Source: Micromonospora sonchi (GTDB lineage Bacteria; Actinomycetota; Actinomycetes; Mycobacteriales; Micromonosporaceae). Taken from it: a stretch of DNA of 64,000 nucleotides. The notes under the pieces are model-generated. The model was not told the origin of the DNA and did no database searches. It saw nothing but the letters and a program-made list of their open reading frames with translations. Shown here piece after piece: positions 1-8,153 of this stretch (its first letter is position 1; the number at the start of each line of letters is the position of its first letter). Made by a program: the position numbers and the translations under genes. The stretch lies in the NCBI RefSeq assembly GCF_014646235.1, contig NZ_BMNB01000010.1, positions 62,001-126,000 of the forward strand, written 5' to 3'.

Positions 1-18
1 GGCGTCGGTGGCCCGTCG

Positions 19-24
19 TACCCT
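19..24 (+). promoter_or_regulatory. -10 element of a leaderless promoter (TACCCT)
   Basis: TACCCT ends 7 bases before the GTG at 32. This spacing puts transcription start at or next to the start codon, and no Shine-Dalgarno sequence is visible. The same arrangement recurs in front of several other genes in the window. Confidence 0.4.
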
Positions 25-31
25 GTGAGCC

Positions 32-1003
32 GTGGCGGGCGCGGCCGAGGAGATCCAGGTGGGGCGGCGGACGGTTCGCGTCTCCAGCCCGGACAAGCCG
101 TACTTTCCTCAGCGGGGGCTGACCAAGCTCGACGTGGTGCGGTATTTCCTCACCGTCGGTGACGGCATCCTGCGCGCCCTGCGGGATCGGCCGACCATGC
201 TGGAACGGTGGCCCCGGGGTGTGTTCGAGGGGGCGACCATCGCCACCCGGCAGGACAACCGGGGCGACGCGTTCTACCAGAAGCGGGTGCCGGCGGGCGC
301 GCCCGACTGGGTGGGCACCGCGCACATCACCTTTCCCAGCGGCCGTACCGCTGACGAGGTCGCGCCGGGCGAGCTGGCGGTGGTGATCTGGGCGGTCAAC
401 CTGGGCACGTTGCGCTTCCACCCGTGGCCGGTGACCAGGGACGATGTCGAGCGGCCGGACCAGCTGCGCATCGACCTGGACCCGCTGCCCGGGGTGGGGT
501 TCGACCAGGTGGTGCCGGTGGCCCACGAGGTGCGTGGCTTCCTCGACGAGCTGGGCCTGGCCGGCTACCCCAAGACCACCGGCGGGCGCGGGCTGCACGT
601 CTACGTGTCGATCGAGCCACGGTGGAGCTTCGGCGACTGCCGGCGGGCGGTGCTGGCGCTGGGGCGCGAGATGCAGCGCCGTCGCCCGGATCTGGTCACC
701 ACCACCTGGTGGCGTGAGCAGCGGGACCGGCCGGTCTTCGTCGACTACAACCAGATGGCCCGGGACCACACGATGGCCTCGGCGTACTCGATCCGGCCCA
801 CGCCGGCCGCGCTGGTCTCCGCTCCGCTCGCCTGGGCCGAGCTGGACGACGCCCGGCCGGAGGACTTCGACGTCACCACCATGCCGGGTCGGTTCGCCGA
901 GCGCGGTGACCCGCACGCCGGCCTCGACGAGCGGCGTTTCTCCCTCGAACCGTTGCTGGCGTTGGCCGACCGGGAGGGCCTGGAGGCGCCGCCCGAGCGC
1001 TGA
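32..1003 (+). CDS. LigD-type DNA polymerase/primase domain protein (stand-alone)
   Basis: A 323-residue archaeo-eukaryotic primase-fold polymerase of the kind that forms the polymerase domain of the multifunctional end-joining enzyme LigD. The metal-binding D148-L-D150-P motif follows the family pattern, and the later KTTGGRGLH stretch matches the conserved nucleotide-binding KTSGGKGLH segment. Neither a ligase nor a 3'-phosphoesterase domain is attached, so it is a stand-alone PolDom, a form common in actinomycetes that carry Ku and split LigD genes. Known members fill gaps with NTPs or dNTPs at double-strand breaks. No Ku or ligase gene follows it; the next gene is on the other strand. GTG start at 32, probably leaderless. 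The role in non-homologous end joining is inferred from the family. Confidence 0.88.
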   Translation: MAGAAEEIQVGRRTVRVSSPDKPYFPQRGLTKLDVVRYFLTVGDGILRALRDRPTMLERWPRGVFEGATIATRQDNRGDAFYQKRVPAGAPDWVGTAHITFPSGRTADEVAPGELAVVIWAVNLGTLRFHPWPVTRDDVERPDQLRIDLDPLPGVGFDQVVPVAHEVRGFLDELGLAGYPKTTGGRGLHVYVSIEPRWSFGDCRRAVLALGREMQRRRPDLVTTTWWREQRDRPVFVDYNQMARDHTMASAYSIRPTPAALVSAPLAWAELDDARPEDFDVTTMPGRFAERGDPHAGLDERRFSLEPLLALADREGLEAPPER

Positions 1004-1010
1004 GCGCCGG

Positions 1011-1517
1011 TCACGCCCAGGGGCCGCGTTCCCCGTCGAACTCGTCGAAGACCAGCCAGGTGCGGGTGGCGAGCACCCCGGCGATGCGCTGCACCCGGTC
1101 CAGCACCACGTCCCGCAGGGTGGCGTTGTCCGGCGCCCGGACCAGCGCGAGCACGTCGTGCTCGCCGCTGAGCAGCGCCACGTGCTCGACGTAGCGCACC
1201 TGGGCCAGCTCCGCGGACACCTCGCGCCAGGTGTTCTGCTCGATGGTGAGCGCGACGTACGCCGAGGTGCCCAGCCCGGCCGCCTCCGGGGCCATCCGCG
1301 CGGCGAACCCGGTGATCACTCCGTCGCGCAGCAGCCGCTCCAACCGGGCGTACGCGTTGGTGCGCGAGACGTGCACGCGTTCGGCCAGCGTACGCATCGA
1401 CATCCGACCGTCCCGGGTGAGTTCGTCGAGGATCCGTCGGTCCACCTCGTCCAGCGTGACGACCGTTCGTCCCATTCCGGCCTCCGGGCCCGGCCTCAGG
1501 TTGGCCTCCTGACTCAT
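1011..1517 (-). CDS. Lrp/AsnC family transcriptional regulator
   Basis: 168 residues. An N-terminal helix-turn-helix (about residues 20-65, starting LDEVDRRILDELTRDGRMS) is followed by the RAM/AsnC effector-binding alpha-beta domain ending near the C-terminus. The first ~17 residues are an unstructured extension, so Met15 (MGRTVV) is an alternative start; a GGGGGCAGGG purine run precedes the upstream ATG. The gene is divergent from the branched-chain 2-oxoacid dehydrogenase operon that begins about 100 bases away. Lrp-type regulators of this kind (BkdR) commonly control such operons in response to branched-chain amino acids. The regulatory link is inference from position. Confidence 0.9.
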   Translation of the reverse strand: MSQEANLRPGPEAGMGRTVVTLDEVDRRILDELTRDGRMSMRTLAERVHVSRTNAYARLERLLRDGVITGFAARMAPEAAGLGTSAYVALTIEQNTWREVSAELAQVRYVEHVALLSGEHDVLALVRAPDNATLRDVVLDRVQRIAGVLATRTWLVFDEFDGERGPWA

Positions 1518-1621
1518 CCCTGCCCCCTGACCGCGCCATTCGTCCCGTGTTCATCGGGCACCTTGAGTCAATCATCCGACCGCAGGAGCATAAGGCCACC
1601 ACACGTCCAGGAGGTTCCGCC

Positions 1622-2788
1622 GTGACGAGCACCCCCCAGGCGGTCCGCAGGGCATCCCCGCGGAAGCGCCGGCCGGCCACCCCGGCAGCGCCCGACCCGT
1701 CCGCCGTCCTACTGCCCCAGGCCGAACCGGTCCGGCTGCTGAACCCGGACGGCAGCCCGCTACCGGCCCGCGCCGACTATCCCGAGCCGCCGGTGGCGGC
1801 GTTGCGCGAGATGTACCGGCGGATGGTCGTCGGACGGCGCTTCGACGCGCAGGCCACCGCGCTGACCAAGCAGGGCCGGCTGGCCGTCTACCCATCCTCG
1901 CGAGGCCAGGAGGCGTGCCAGGTCGGCGGCGTCCTGGCGCTGCGCGACGACGACTGGGTCTTCCCCACCTACCGGGAGTCGATGGCGTTGACCGCCCGCG
2001 GCATCGACCCGGTCGAGGTGCTCACCCTGCTGCGCGGCGACTGGCACTGCGGGTACGATCCGGCCGTCCGGCGCACCGCCCCGCAGTGCACCCCGCTCGC
2101 GACCCAGTGCGTGCACGCCGCCGGCCTCGCCTACGGCGAGTCGTACCAGGGGCGCGACACCGTGGCGCTGGTCTACATCGGCGACGGCGCCACCAGCGAG
2201 GGCGACTTCCACGAGGGGGTCAACTTCGCCGCCGTGTTCAAGGCGCCCGTCGTCTACTTCGTGCAGAACAACCGGTACGCGATCAGCGTCCCGCTGTCCC
2301 GGCAGACCGCCGCGCCCTCGCTGGCCTACAAGGGCGTCGGCTACGGCGTGCCCAGCGAGCAGGTCGACGGCAACGACCCGGTGGCCGTGCTGGCCGTGCT
2401 GCACCGGGCCGTCGCGCACGCCCGGGCCGGCAAGGGCCCGTTCCTGGTCGAGGCGCACACCTACCGGATGGAGCCGCACACCAACGCGGACGACCAGACC
2501 CGCTACCGCGACGCCGACGAGGTCGAGGCGTGGCGCGACCGGGACCCGATCGCCCGGTTGGAGAGCTACCTGCGCGCCCGGGACGTCCTGGACGACGCGG
2601 CCGTCGCCGAGGTCGCCGAGCAGGCCGAGGCGTACGCCGCGCGGCTGCGCGAGCGGATGAACGCCCAGCCCACGGTCGACCCGCTCAGCCTCTTCGAACA
2701 CGTCTACGCGCAGCCCACCCCGCAACTGGTGGAGCAGCGCGAACAGGTCCGCGCCGAGCTGGCCGCGGCGCGGGAGGGGGACGCCTGA
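1622..2788 (+). CDS. bkdA: branched-chain 2-oxoacid dehydrogenase E1 component, alpha subunit
   Basis: 388 residues. This thiamine-diphosphate-dependent subunit decarboxylates 2-oxoacids derived from Leu, Ile and Val together with the beta subunit encoded next. The ThDP/Mg motif is visible as GDGATSEGDFHE followed by VQNN. The GTG start at 1622 is chosen because AGGAGG lies 7 bases upstream; the open frame extends further to 1547 without a ribosome site. It has an Arg/Pro-rich N-terminal tail before the conserved domain. It is first in a three-gene operon and its TGA overlaps the ATG of the beta subunit by one base. A pyruvate dehydrogenase assignment cannot be ruled out from sequence alone, but the neighbouring Lrp gene favours branched-chain substrates. 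Confidence 0.9.
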   Translation: MTSTPQAVRRASPRKRRPATPAAPDPSAVLLPQAEPVRLLNPDGSPLPARADYPEPPVAALREMYRRMVVGRRFDAQATALTKQGRLAVYPSSRGQEACQVGGVLALRDDDWVFPTYRESMALTARGIDPVEVLTLLRGDWHCGYDPAVRRTAPQCTPLATQCVHAAGLAYGESYQGRDTVALVYIGDGATSEGDFHEGVNFAAVFKAPVVYFVQNNRYAISVPLSRQTAAPSLAYKGVGYGVPSEQVDGNDPVAVLAVLHRAVAHARAGKGPFLVEAHTYRMEPHTNADDQTRYRDADEVEAWRDRDPIARLESYLRARDVLDDAAVAEVAEQAEAYAARLRERMNAQPTVDPLSLFEHVYAQPTPQLVEQREQVRAELAAAREGDA

Positions 2789-3804
2789 TGGCCACCATGA
2801 CCATGGCGAAGGCCCTCAACGCCGCGCTCGCCGACGCGATGCTCGACGACGAGCGGGTCGTCGTCTTCGGCGAGGATGTCGGGCAACTCGGCGGGGTCTT
2901 CCGGATCACCGACGGGTTGCAGGCCCGCTTCGGTGACAAGCGCTGCTTCGACACCCCGCTCGCCGAGGCCGGCATCGTCGGCTTCGCCGTCGGGCTGGCC
3001 ATGTCCGGCCTGCGCCCGGTGGTCGAGATGCAGTTCGACGCGTTCGCGTACCCGGCGTTCGAGCAGATCGCCTCACACGTGGCGAAGCTGCGCAACCGCA
3101 CCCGGGGCGCGTTGAGCGTGCCGATGGTGATCCGGGTGCCGTACGCCGGCGGCATCGGCGGCGTCGAGCACCACTGCGACTCCTCCGAGGCCTACTACGC
3201 GCACACCCCGGGCCTGAAGGTGGTCACGCCGGCGACCGTCGCCGACGCGTACTCCCTGCTGCGCGAGGCGATCGACGACCCGGACCCGGTGGTCTTCATG
3301 GAGCCGAAGAAGCTCTACTTCGCCAGCGCCGAGGCGGACCTGCCGGCGCGCACCGAACCGTTCGGCCGGGCCGTCGTCCGCCGGCCCGGACGCGACGCCA
3401 CCCGGGTCGCGTCCGGGCCGGCGGTGCCGCTGATCCTGGAGGCCGCCGAGGCCGCCCGGGAGGAGGGCTGGGACCTGGAGGTGATCGACGTACGCACCAT
3501 CGTGCCGTTCGACGACGTCACCGTGACCGACTCGGTGCGCCGCACCGGCCGCTGCGTGGTGGTGCAGGAGGCGCAGGGTTTCGCCGGGGTCGGCGCGGAA
3601 ATCGCCGCCCGGGTGCAGGAACGCTGCTTCCACGCCCTGCACGCGCCGGTGCTGCGGGTGGCCGGGCTGGACATCCCGTACCCCGCGCCGATGCTGGAGC
3701 ACACCCACCTGCCCTCGGTCGACCGGGTGCTGGACGCGGTGGCCCGGTTGCAGTGGGACGACCAGCCCGACCCGCGCTGGCTGACCGAGGGCAGCGCGGC
3801 ATGA
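2788..3804 (+). CDS. bkdB: branched-chain 2-oxoacid dehydrogenase E1 component, beta subunit
   Basis: 338 residues, the usual length for the E1 beta subunit. It has the transketolase pyrimidine-binding domain at the N-terminus (VFGEDVGQLGGVF, with the Glu of the ThDP-activating type) and a C-terminal transketolase domain that helps form the heterotetramer. GGIGGVEHHCDSSEAYYAH is the usual conserved central motif of the family. It is translationally coupled on both sides: its ATG overlaps the E1 alpha stop (TGATG), and its TGA overlaps the E2 start (ATGA). Confidence 0.93.
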   Translation: MATMTMAKALNAALADAMLDDERVVVFGEDVGQLGGVFRITDGLQARFGDKRCFDTPLAEAGIVGFAVGLAMSGLRPVVEMQFDAFAYPAFEQIASHVAKLRNRTRGALSVPMVIRVPYAGGIGGVEHHCDSSEAYYAHTPGLKVVTPATVADAYSLLREAIDDPDPVVFMEPKKLYFASAEADLPARTEPFGRAVVRRPGRDATRVASGPAVPLILEAAEAAREEGWDLEVIDVRTIVPFDDVTVTDSVRRTGRCVVVQEAQGFAGVGAEIAARVQERCFHALHAPVLRVAGLDIPYPAPMLEHTHLPSVDRVLDAVARLQWDDQPDPRWLTEGSAA

Positions 3805-5318
3805 GCGCGCAAGTCTTTCTTCTGCCCGACCTCGGGGAAGGGCTCACCGAGGCGGAGATCGTGCGGTGGCGGGTGGCGGTCGGCGACACCGTCACCGTGG
3901 ACCAGAGCGTGGTCGAGGTGGAGACCGCCAAGGCCGTCGTGGACGTGCCCTGCCCGTACGCCGGCCGGGTCGTCGCCCTGCACGGCGCGGAGGGTGAGGT
4001 GCGTCCCGTCGGCCAGCCGCTGATCACGGTGGCGGCCCCGGCCGTTGTTGGTGCCGCGCCGGTCGCTGGCGGTGCGGCGATGGAGTCGGCGGAGCCCGTC
4101 GGGCACGCGGTCTACCGCGAGGAGGAGCGCGCCGGCTCCGGCAACGTGCTGATCGGGTACGGCACCGGCCACGGCACCTCGCGCAGACGTCGCCGACCCC
4201 GGGTAGTGCCCGCCGCCAACGGTGCCGAGCCAGCCGGCTCATCGGCGTCCGCGCAGCCGCGCCCCGGCCCTGCCCCGGTATCGCCCATCGTGCCCCCGGC
4301 GGCCCCGCTGCCCGGCTCGTCTGCCGTGTCGGACCGGTCGCCGGCACTGGTCATCTCGCCGATCGTGCGGCGGCTGGCCCGCGAGCGTGGGGTGGATCTG
4401 ACCACCCTGCGCGGCAGCGCTCCCGGCGGGGTGATCCGACGCGCCGACGTGGAAGCGGCGGCCGGCGCGGCGATCGTGGCCGGGGCCTCGGGTGCCGGAG
4501 CCGTGGCGCCGTCAGGTGCCGGGACCGACCGGGAGCCGGTGGGTGGCGTGGGTCGGCTCACTGCCGTCCCCGACCTGCCGGCGCAAGCGCCGACGGCGCA
4601 CGTCGGGCTCGCCCCGGCCGGCGCATCGGACGTGGTCATCCCGCTGACCGGCATCCGCCGGGCGATCGCCGACAAGCTCTCCCGCAGCCGGCGGGAGATC
4701 CCCGAGGTGACGATCTGGGTCGACGCCGACGCCACCGCGCTGCTCGAGACCCGGGCCGCGATCAACGCTGCCCGTCCCGACTCCCCGGTGAGCATCCTGG
4801 CCCTGCTCGCCCGGATCTGCCTGTCGGGGCTGCGCCGCTATCCCCAGCTCAACTCCCGGGTCGACACCGAGGGACAGCGGATCATCCAGTCCGCCGGGGT
4901 GCACCTGGGCATCGCCGCACAGACCGAGCGTGGTCTGGTCGTCCCGGTGCTGCGCGACGCCGACCGGCTCACCACCGCGGAACTGGCCGCCGAACTCGCG
5001 GCGACCACCGCGGCGGCGCGGGCCGGTGAGCTGCCGCCGGCTCGGCTGACCGGGGGCAGCTTCACGCTGAACAACTACGGGGTGTTCGGGGTCGACGGTT
5101 CCACGCCGATCATCAATCATCCCGAGGCGGCGTTGCTCGGTGTGGGGCGCATCGTGGACAAGCCGTGGGTGGTCGACGGGCAGCTCGCGGTACGCAAGGT
5201 GACGCAGCTCAGCCTCACCTTCGACCACCGGGTCTGCGACGGTGCGGTGGCCGGCGGCTTCCTGCGGCACGTCGCCGACTGCGTGGAGCAGCCGGCCCTG
5301 CTGGTCGCCGCCGTTTGA
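3801..5318 (+). CDS. bkdC: dihydrolipoamide acyltransferase E2 (branched-chain 2-oxoacid dehydrogenase complex)
   Basis: 505 residues. One N-terminal lipoyl domain carries the lipoylation lysine K44 in ETAKA. A Pro/Ala/Ser-rich linker follows, then a peripheral subunit-binding domain for E3 and E1 (about residues 185-220, SPIVRRLARERGVDL), a second linker and the acyltransferase catalytic domain with H476 and D480 in DHRVCDG. It transfers the acyl group from E1 to CoA. The ATG at 3801 overlaps the preceding stop by four bases. No dihydrolipoamide dehydrogenase (E3) gene follows, so E3 is presumably shared and encoded elsewhere. A perfect hairpin terminator lies about 30 bases after the stop. 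Confidence 0.93.
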   Translation: MSAQVFLLPDLGEGLTEAEIVRWRVAVGDTVTVDQSVVEVETAKAVVDVPCPYAGRVVALHGAEGEVRPVGQPLITVAAPAVVGAAPVAGGAAMESAEPVGHAVYREEERAGSGNVLIGYGTGHGTSRRRRRPRVVPAANGAEPAGSSASAQPRPGPAPVSPIVPPAAPLPGSSAVSDRSPALVISPIVRRLARERGVDLTTLRGSAPGGVIRRADVEAAAGAAIVAGASGAGAVAPSGAGTDREPVGGVGRLTAVPDLPAQAPTAHVGLAPAGASDVVIPLTGIRRAIADKLSRSRREIPEVTIWVDADATALLETRAAINAARPDSPVSILALLARICLSGLRRYPQLNSRVDTEGQRIIQSAGVHLGIAAQTERGLVVPVLRDADRLTTAELAAELAATTAAARAGELPPARLTGGSFTLNNYGVFGVDGSTPIINHPEAALLGVGRIVDKPWVVDGQLAVRKVTQLSLTFDHRVCDGAVAGGFLRHVADCVEQPALLVAAV

Positions 5319-5350
5319 CCGGGTCCGATCCGGGCTGACTGGTCCATCCC

Positions 5351-5382
5351 GCGCCCGGCGTCCGACAACGGACGCCGGGCGC
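5351..5382 (+). terminator. intrinsic terminator of the bkd operon
   Basis: A perfect 14-bp GC-rich stem (5351-5364 with 5369-5382) closed by an ACAA tetraloop, 32 bases after the E2 stop codon. There is no U-tract, as is usual in high-GC actinomycetes. Confidence 0.8.
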
Positions 5383-5603
5383 GCCGGCGTACGGGCGTGA
5401 CACGTCCGGGCATGACGCAGCGGACCTCGATTTGTCGGATAACGCTCGCAGACGGTGCGTGGACGTATTCATCGGTAGGCCCTGGTGCTATTCCGGAAAA
5501 ATTCCCTGGCAATATTCGCGCAATTCCCGGGAAACTGCGAAATTGACGCCGCGCTGCCGGTGAGAATGTGGCGGAGGACGGAGCAGACGGGGGGGTCTCT
5601 ATT
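5383..5603. other. AT-richer intergenic region upstream of the L,D-transpeptidase gene
   Basis: About 220 bases of lower GC content than the surroundings, holding two AATTCCC-containing segments around 5500-5530. It must contain the promoter of the transpeptidase gene, but I cannot single out a convincing -10 box. No coding region is visible. Confidence 0.4.
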
Positions 5604-6860
5604 ATGACGCTGAGGGGGCGATTGACGCTGCTGGCGGTGACCGTCGCGGCGGCACCGCTGGCGTTGGGCGCATGCACCTTCGACCGTAGGCAGGGCAACG
5701 AGGCGCGGGCCGCCGTGCCGGAGTTGACCGTGACGCCGGCCGAGGGCGCGCGGGACGTGCCGATCAGCGGTGAGGTCGGCACCCAGGTCAAACACGGTCG
5801 AGTCACCGCCGTACGGATCACCGATGACAAGGGCGGCACGGTCGCGGCGGAGCCGCGTGAGGACGGCTCGGGTTGGGTGCCGAGCAAGACCCTGCAGCCG
5901 AAGCGGACCTACACCGCGGAGGTGACCGCCACCGGCGATCGCGGAAAGACGGTCACCCACAAGACAACCTTCACGACGCAGTCGAAATCGTCGAAACCGG
6001 CCATCACCAGCACCCTTTACTTCGATGGTAACCGGACGTACGGCACGGCCATGCCGGTAACGGTTGCCTTTGACCCGCCAATTCCCAAAGAGGCCAGGGT
6101 GGATGTGCAGCGCCGATTGTTTGTGAAGACGGATCCACCCCAGCCGGGCGCCTGGTCCTGGGTGTCCGACGGCAGCCAGGTCTATTACCGGGCGCCCGAT
6201 TTCTGGCGTCCGGGCACGACGATCAGCGTCCGCTCGGCGCTGGAGGGCCTGCCGATCGGCAAGGAGAACGTCGGCGACGCCGACCGGCGGTCGACCTCGA
6301 AGATCGGCCGGCAGGTCGAGTTGGAGATCGACAGCGCGACCAAGCAGATGTCGGTGATCCGGGACGGCAAACTGCTGCGCAAGCTGCCGGTCAGCCTCGG
6401 CAAACCGGGCACGCCGACCTCCAGCGGCAAGATGGTGATCATGGAGAAGCACGAGATCACCACGTTCGACACGCGGGGCTCGGCCGATCCCTATGTGGTC
6501 GACGTCGAGGACGCCCAGCGGCTCACCTGGGGTGGCGAGTTCATCCACGGTGCCCCCTGGTCGGAGGGGGACCAGGGGTACACCAACGTGTCGCACGGAT
6601 GCACCAACCTCTCCGCGGTAAACGCCGACTGGTTGATGGGGGTCACCCAGGTTGGTGACCTGGTCACCATCAAGGGCACCGAGGTGACGCTCGACGAGGG
6701 CAACGGCTGGACGGCCTGGAACGTCAGCTGGGACGAGTTCGCCAAGGGCAGCGCCCTGCCCGTGCCGCCCGGGCTGCGGCCCACGCCGAGCCAGGCACCG
6801 GATCCGGGGGCGGTGGCCGGTGGCTCGCCGGAGCCGACGCCGTCCGCCAGCGGCGGCTGA
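5604..6860 (+). CDS. L,D-transpeptidase lipoprotein (YkuD family) with Ig-like domains
   Basis: 418 residues from the ATG at 5604. It begins with a lipoprotein signal peptide ending in the lipobox LGAC (residues ~22-25), so it should be anchored in the outer face of the membrane. Two Ig-like domains follow (about residues 40-240), as in mycobacterial Ldt enzymes, then the YkuD catalytic domain with H315 (FIHGAPW) and C333 in SHGCTNLS. It should form 3-3 peptidoglycan cross-links. The C-terminus is a low-complexity Pro/Ser/Gly tail. An upstream in-frame GTG at 5568 would put the signal peptide in the wrong place, so it is rejected. A strong hairpin terminator follows. Confidence 0.93.
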   Translation: MTLRGRLTLLAVTVAAAPLALGACTFDRRQGNEARAAVPELTVTPAEGARDVPISGEVGTQVKHGRVTAVRITDDKGGTVAAEPREDGSGWVPSKTLQPKRTYTAEVTATGDRGKTVTHKTTFTTQSKSSKPAITSTLYFDGNRTYGTAMPVTVAFDPPIPKEARVDVQRRLFVKTDPPQPGAWSWVSDGSQVYYRAPDFWRPGTTISVRSALEGLPIGKENVGDADRRSTSKIGRQVELEIDSATKQMSVIRDGKLLRKLPVSLGKPGTPTSSGKMVIMEKHEITTFDTRGSADPYVVDVEDAQRLTWGGEFIHGAPWSEGDQGYTNVSHGCTNLSAVNADWLMGVTQVGDLVTIKGTEVTLDEGNGWTAWNVSWDEFAKGSALPVPPGLRPTPSQAPDPGAVAGGSPEPTPSASGG

Positions 6861-6875
6861 CCGGAGCGTACGCAC

Positions 6876-6906
6876 GCCGGGCCGGTCCGCCGTGGACCGG
6901 CCCGGC
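6876..6906 (+). terminator. intrinsic terminator after the L,D-transpeptidase gene
   Basis: A perfect 13-bp stem (6876-6888 with 6894-6906) with a five-base loop, beginning 15 bases after the stop codon. Confidence 0.75.
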
Positions 6907-7040
6907 CGCGACGGCAGCCCCGCTACGTCGCACGGCCCCCGGGGATCGTCCCTAGGGTGGACACCGGGATCGGGCCAATCATGCCCTGGGATTACCCCGG
7001 AACCGCCGCTGCGCAGGGTGGAAGTGTCGGTGCCGGACGA

Positions 7041-7046
7041 TAGGTT
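7041..7046 (+). promoter_or_regulatory. -10 element of a leaderless promoter (TAGGTT)
   Basis: TAGGTT ends six bases before the ATG at 7053 and no ribosome-binding site is present, so the message probably starts at the A of the start codon. Confidence 0.45.
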
Positions 7047-7052
7047 CGGTTC

Positions 7053-7406
7053 ATGCGAGAGCACGAGGAGCGGTTCCACGTCGAGACGACTGTCTTCGAC
7101 GAGGCGGTGTGCGTGCGGGTGGCCGGCGTGGTCGACGTCGCCACCGTCGCCGCGTTCCGCGCCGCGCTCTGGGCGGCGCCGGCACGACCGGAACTGCGGG
7201 TGGATCTCTCCGAGCTGTTGATGCTCTCCGCCGCCGGGGTGCGCGCGCTGATCGCGGCGCGACTGCGGGTGCGGGCCCAGGGTGGCGAGCTGGTGTTGAT
7301 GGACCCGTCGCCGGTGGTGGAGCGGGTGCTGCGCGCCACCGGCCTGCGCCGGGTCATCCCGGTTGTCGTCGGGGCGGCACCGGAGCGGCTGCTCGCCGCG
7401 GTGTGA
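7053..7406 (+). CDS. STAS-domain protein (anti-sigma factor antagonist-like)
   Basis: 117 residues forming a single STAS domain: VRVAGVVDVATV strand region, then LRVDLSELLMLSAAGVRALIAA, where the family's phosphorylatable Ser follows a conserved Asp-containing loop (typical D-S-x-G is here LSAAG). Proteins of this fold bind anti-sigma kinases or act in signalling. The usual DS pair is replaced by LSA, so the Ser that remains may or may not be the phospho-acceptor. It is monocistronic, convergent with the FKBP gene, and the two share a hairpin terminator. Its partner is unknown. Confidence 0.8.
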   Translation: MREHEERFHVETTVFDEAVCVRVAGVVDVATVAAFRAALWAAPARPELRVDLSELLMLSAAGVRALIAARLRVRAQGGELVLMDPSPVVERVLRATGLRRVIPVVVGAAPERLLAAV

Positions 7407-7419
7407 TCCGTGGGTGAGC

Positions 7420-7452
7420 GTCCGGCGCCGGGCACGGGGGCCGGCGCCGGAC
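7420..7452. terminator. bidirectional terminator between the STAS and FKBP genes
   Basis: Perfect 12-bp arms (7420-7431 and 7441-7452) with a nine-base loop, between two convergent stop codons. Confidence 0.75.
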
Positions 7453-7460
7453 AACGCGGG

Positions 7461-7838
7461 TCAGCGGAGGTCGAGCAGGTCGACCACGAAGACCAGGGTC
7501 TCGTTGGGCTTGATCAGGCCGCCGGCTCCCCGGCTGCCGTAGCCGAGGTGCGGCGGGATGGTCAGCCTGCGCCGGCCGCCGACCCGCATCCCCACCACAC
7601 CCTGGTCCCAGCCGGCGATGACCCGCCCGCCGCCGAGCGGAAACTCGAACGCCTGGCCGCGGTTCCAGGAGGCATCGAACTCGGCGCCGGTGGAGTGCGA
7701 GACCCCGACGTAGTGGACACGGGCCACCTGGCCGGGCTGGGCCTCGGCCCCCTCGCCGACGGTGATGTCCTCGATCACGAGATCTGCCGGCGGGGCACCC
7801 TCGATCGGACCGATCTCGGGCTTGCTCGCCTGGTTCAT
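7461..7838 (-). CDS. FKBP-type peptidyl-prolyl cis-trans isomerase
   Basis: 125 residues, a single FKBP domain with no signal peptide, hence cytoplasmic. The core pattern is present: VRVHYVGV-like strand, FDASWNRGQAFEF, GRVIAGWDQGVVGMRVGG, IPPHLGYGSRG and LVFVVDLLDL. It catalyses prolyl isomerisation in protein folding. The ATG at 7838 is chosen because AGGAG lies eight bases upstream; the longer open frame to 7991 has no support. A large inverted repeat and a G-rich tract lie just upstream (7935-8103). Confidence 0.92.
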   Translation of the reverse strand: MNQASKPEIGPIEGAPPADLVIEDITVGEGAEAQPGQVARVHYVGVSHSTGAEFDASWNRGQAFEFPLGGGRVIAGWDQGVVGMRVGGRRRLTIPPHLGYGSRGAGGLIKPNETLVFVVDLLDLR

Positions 7839-7934
7839 GTGGATTCTCCTGTACGTCGTTACCCGTCCACCGCAATCCTGCCGGATGCTACGGCAGCCCC
7901 CGTCGCCGCCCGCCCACCCGATCCCAACCCCCGC

Positions 7935-8004
7935 CGATCTTGCACTTTTGGTCGCCGATATGGACGGTATGGCCTCATATGGTGCGACCAAAAGTGCAAG
8001 ATCG
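7935..8004. repeat. long intergenic inverted repeat, 21-bp perfect arms
   Basis: Arms 7935-7955 and 7984-8004 are perfect inverted copies separated by 28 bases. The left arm reads CGATCTTGCACTTTTGGTCG plus one C. The TTTTGGTCG core also occurs inside the inverted repeat at 19344-19412. It lies upstream of the FKBP gene and beyond the end of the DoxX-like gene. Confidence 0.85.
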
Positions 8005-8014
8005 CGGAGTGCGG

Positions 8015-8103
8015 CGGGTGGGGGGCGTGGGGGGAGGGGGGAGGGGAGGGGCGTGGGGGAGGGGTGGGAGGAAGGGGTGGGAGGGAGGGGTGGGGGACGG
8101 GAT
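8015..8103 (+). other. long G-rich tract with G-quadruplex potential
   Basis: About 90 bases that are almost entirely G with a few A, T or C, including many separate runs of four to six G. It sits between the inverted repeat and the terminator of the DoxX-like gene. No protein-coding pattern is credible here; the open frames crossing it are low-complexity artefacts. Confidence 0.7.
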
Positions 8104-8134
8104 GGCGGGCGCCACCGGTGGTGACGCCCGCCAT
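8102..8134 (-). terminator. hairpin terminator of the DoxX-like gene
   Basis: Ten-base perfect arms (8102-8111 and 8125-8134) enclosing a smaller CCACCGGTGG palindrome, 20 bases beyond the stop codon of the minus-strand gene. Confidence 0.6.
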
Positions 8135-8153
8135 GCGGGGGGGGGTGATCAGG

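Noticed and set aside
1565..1571. GAGTCAA resembling half of a HAIR box upstream of bkdA
   Set aside because: There is no second half-site at the right spacing, and no reason to expect HspR control of this operon.
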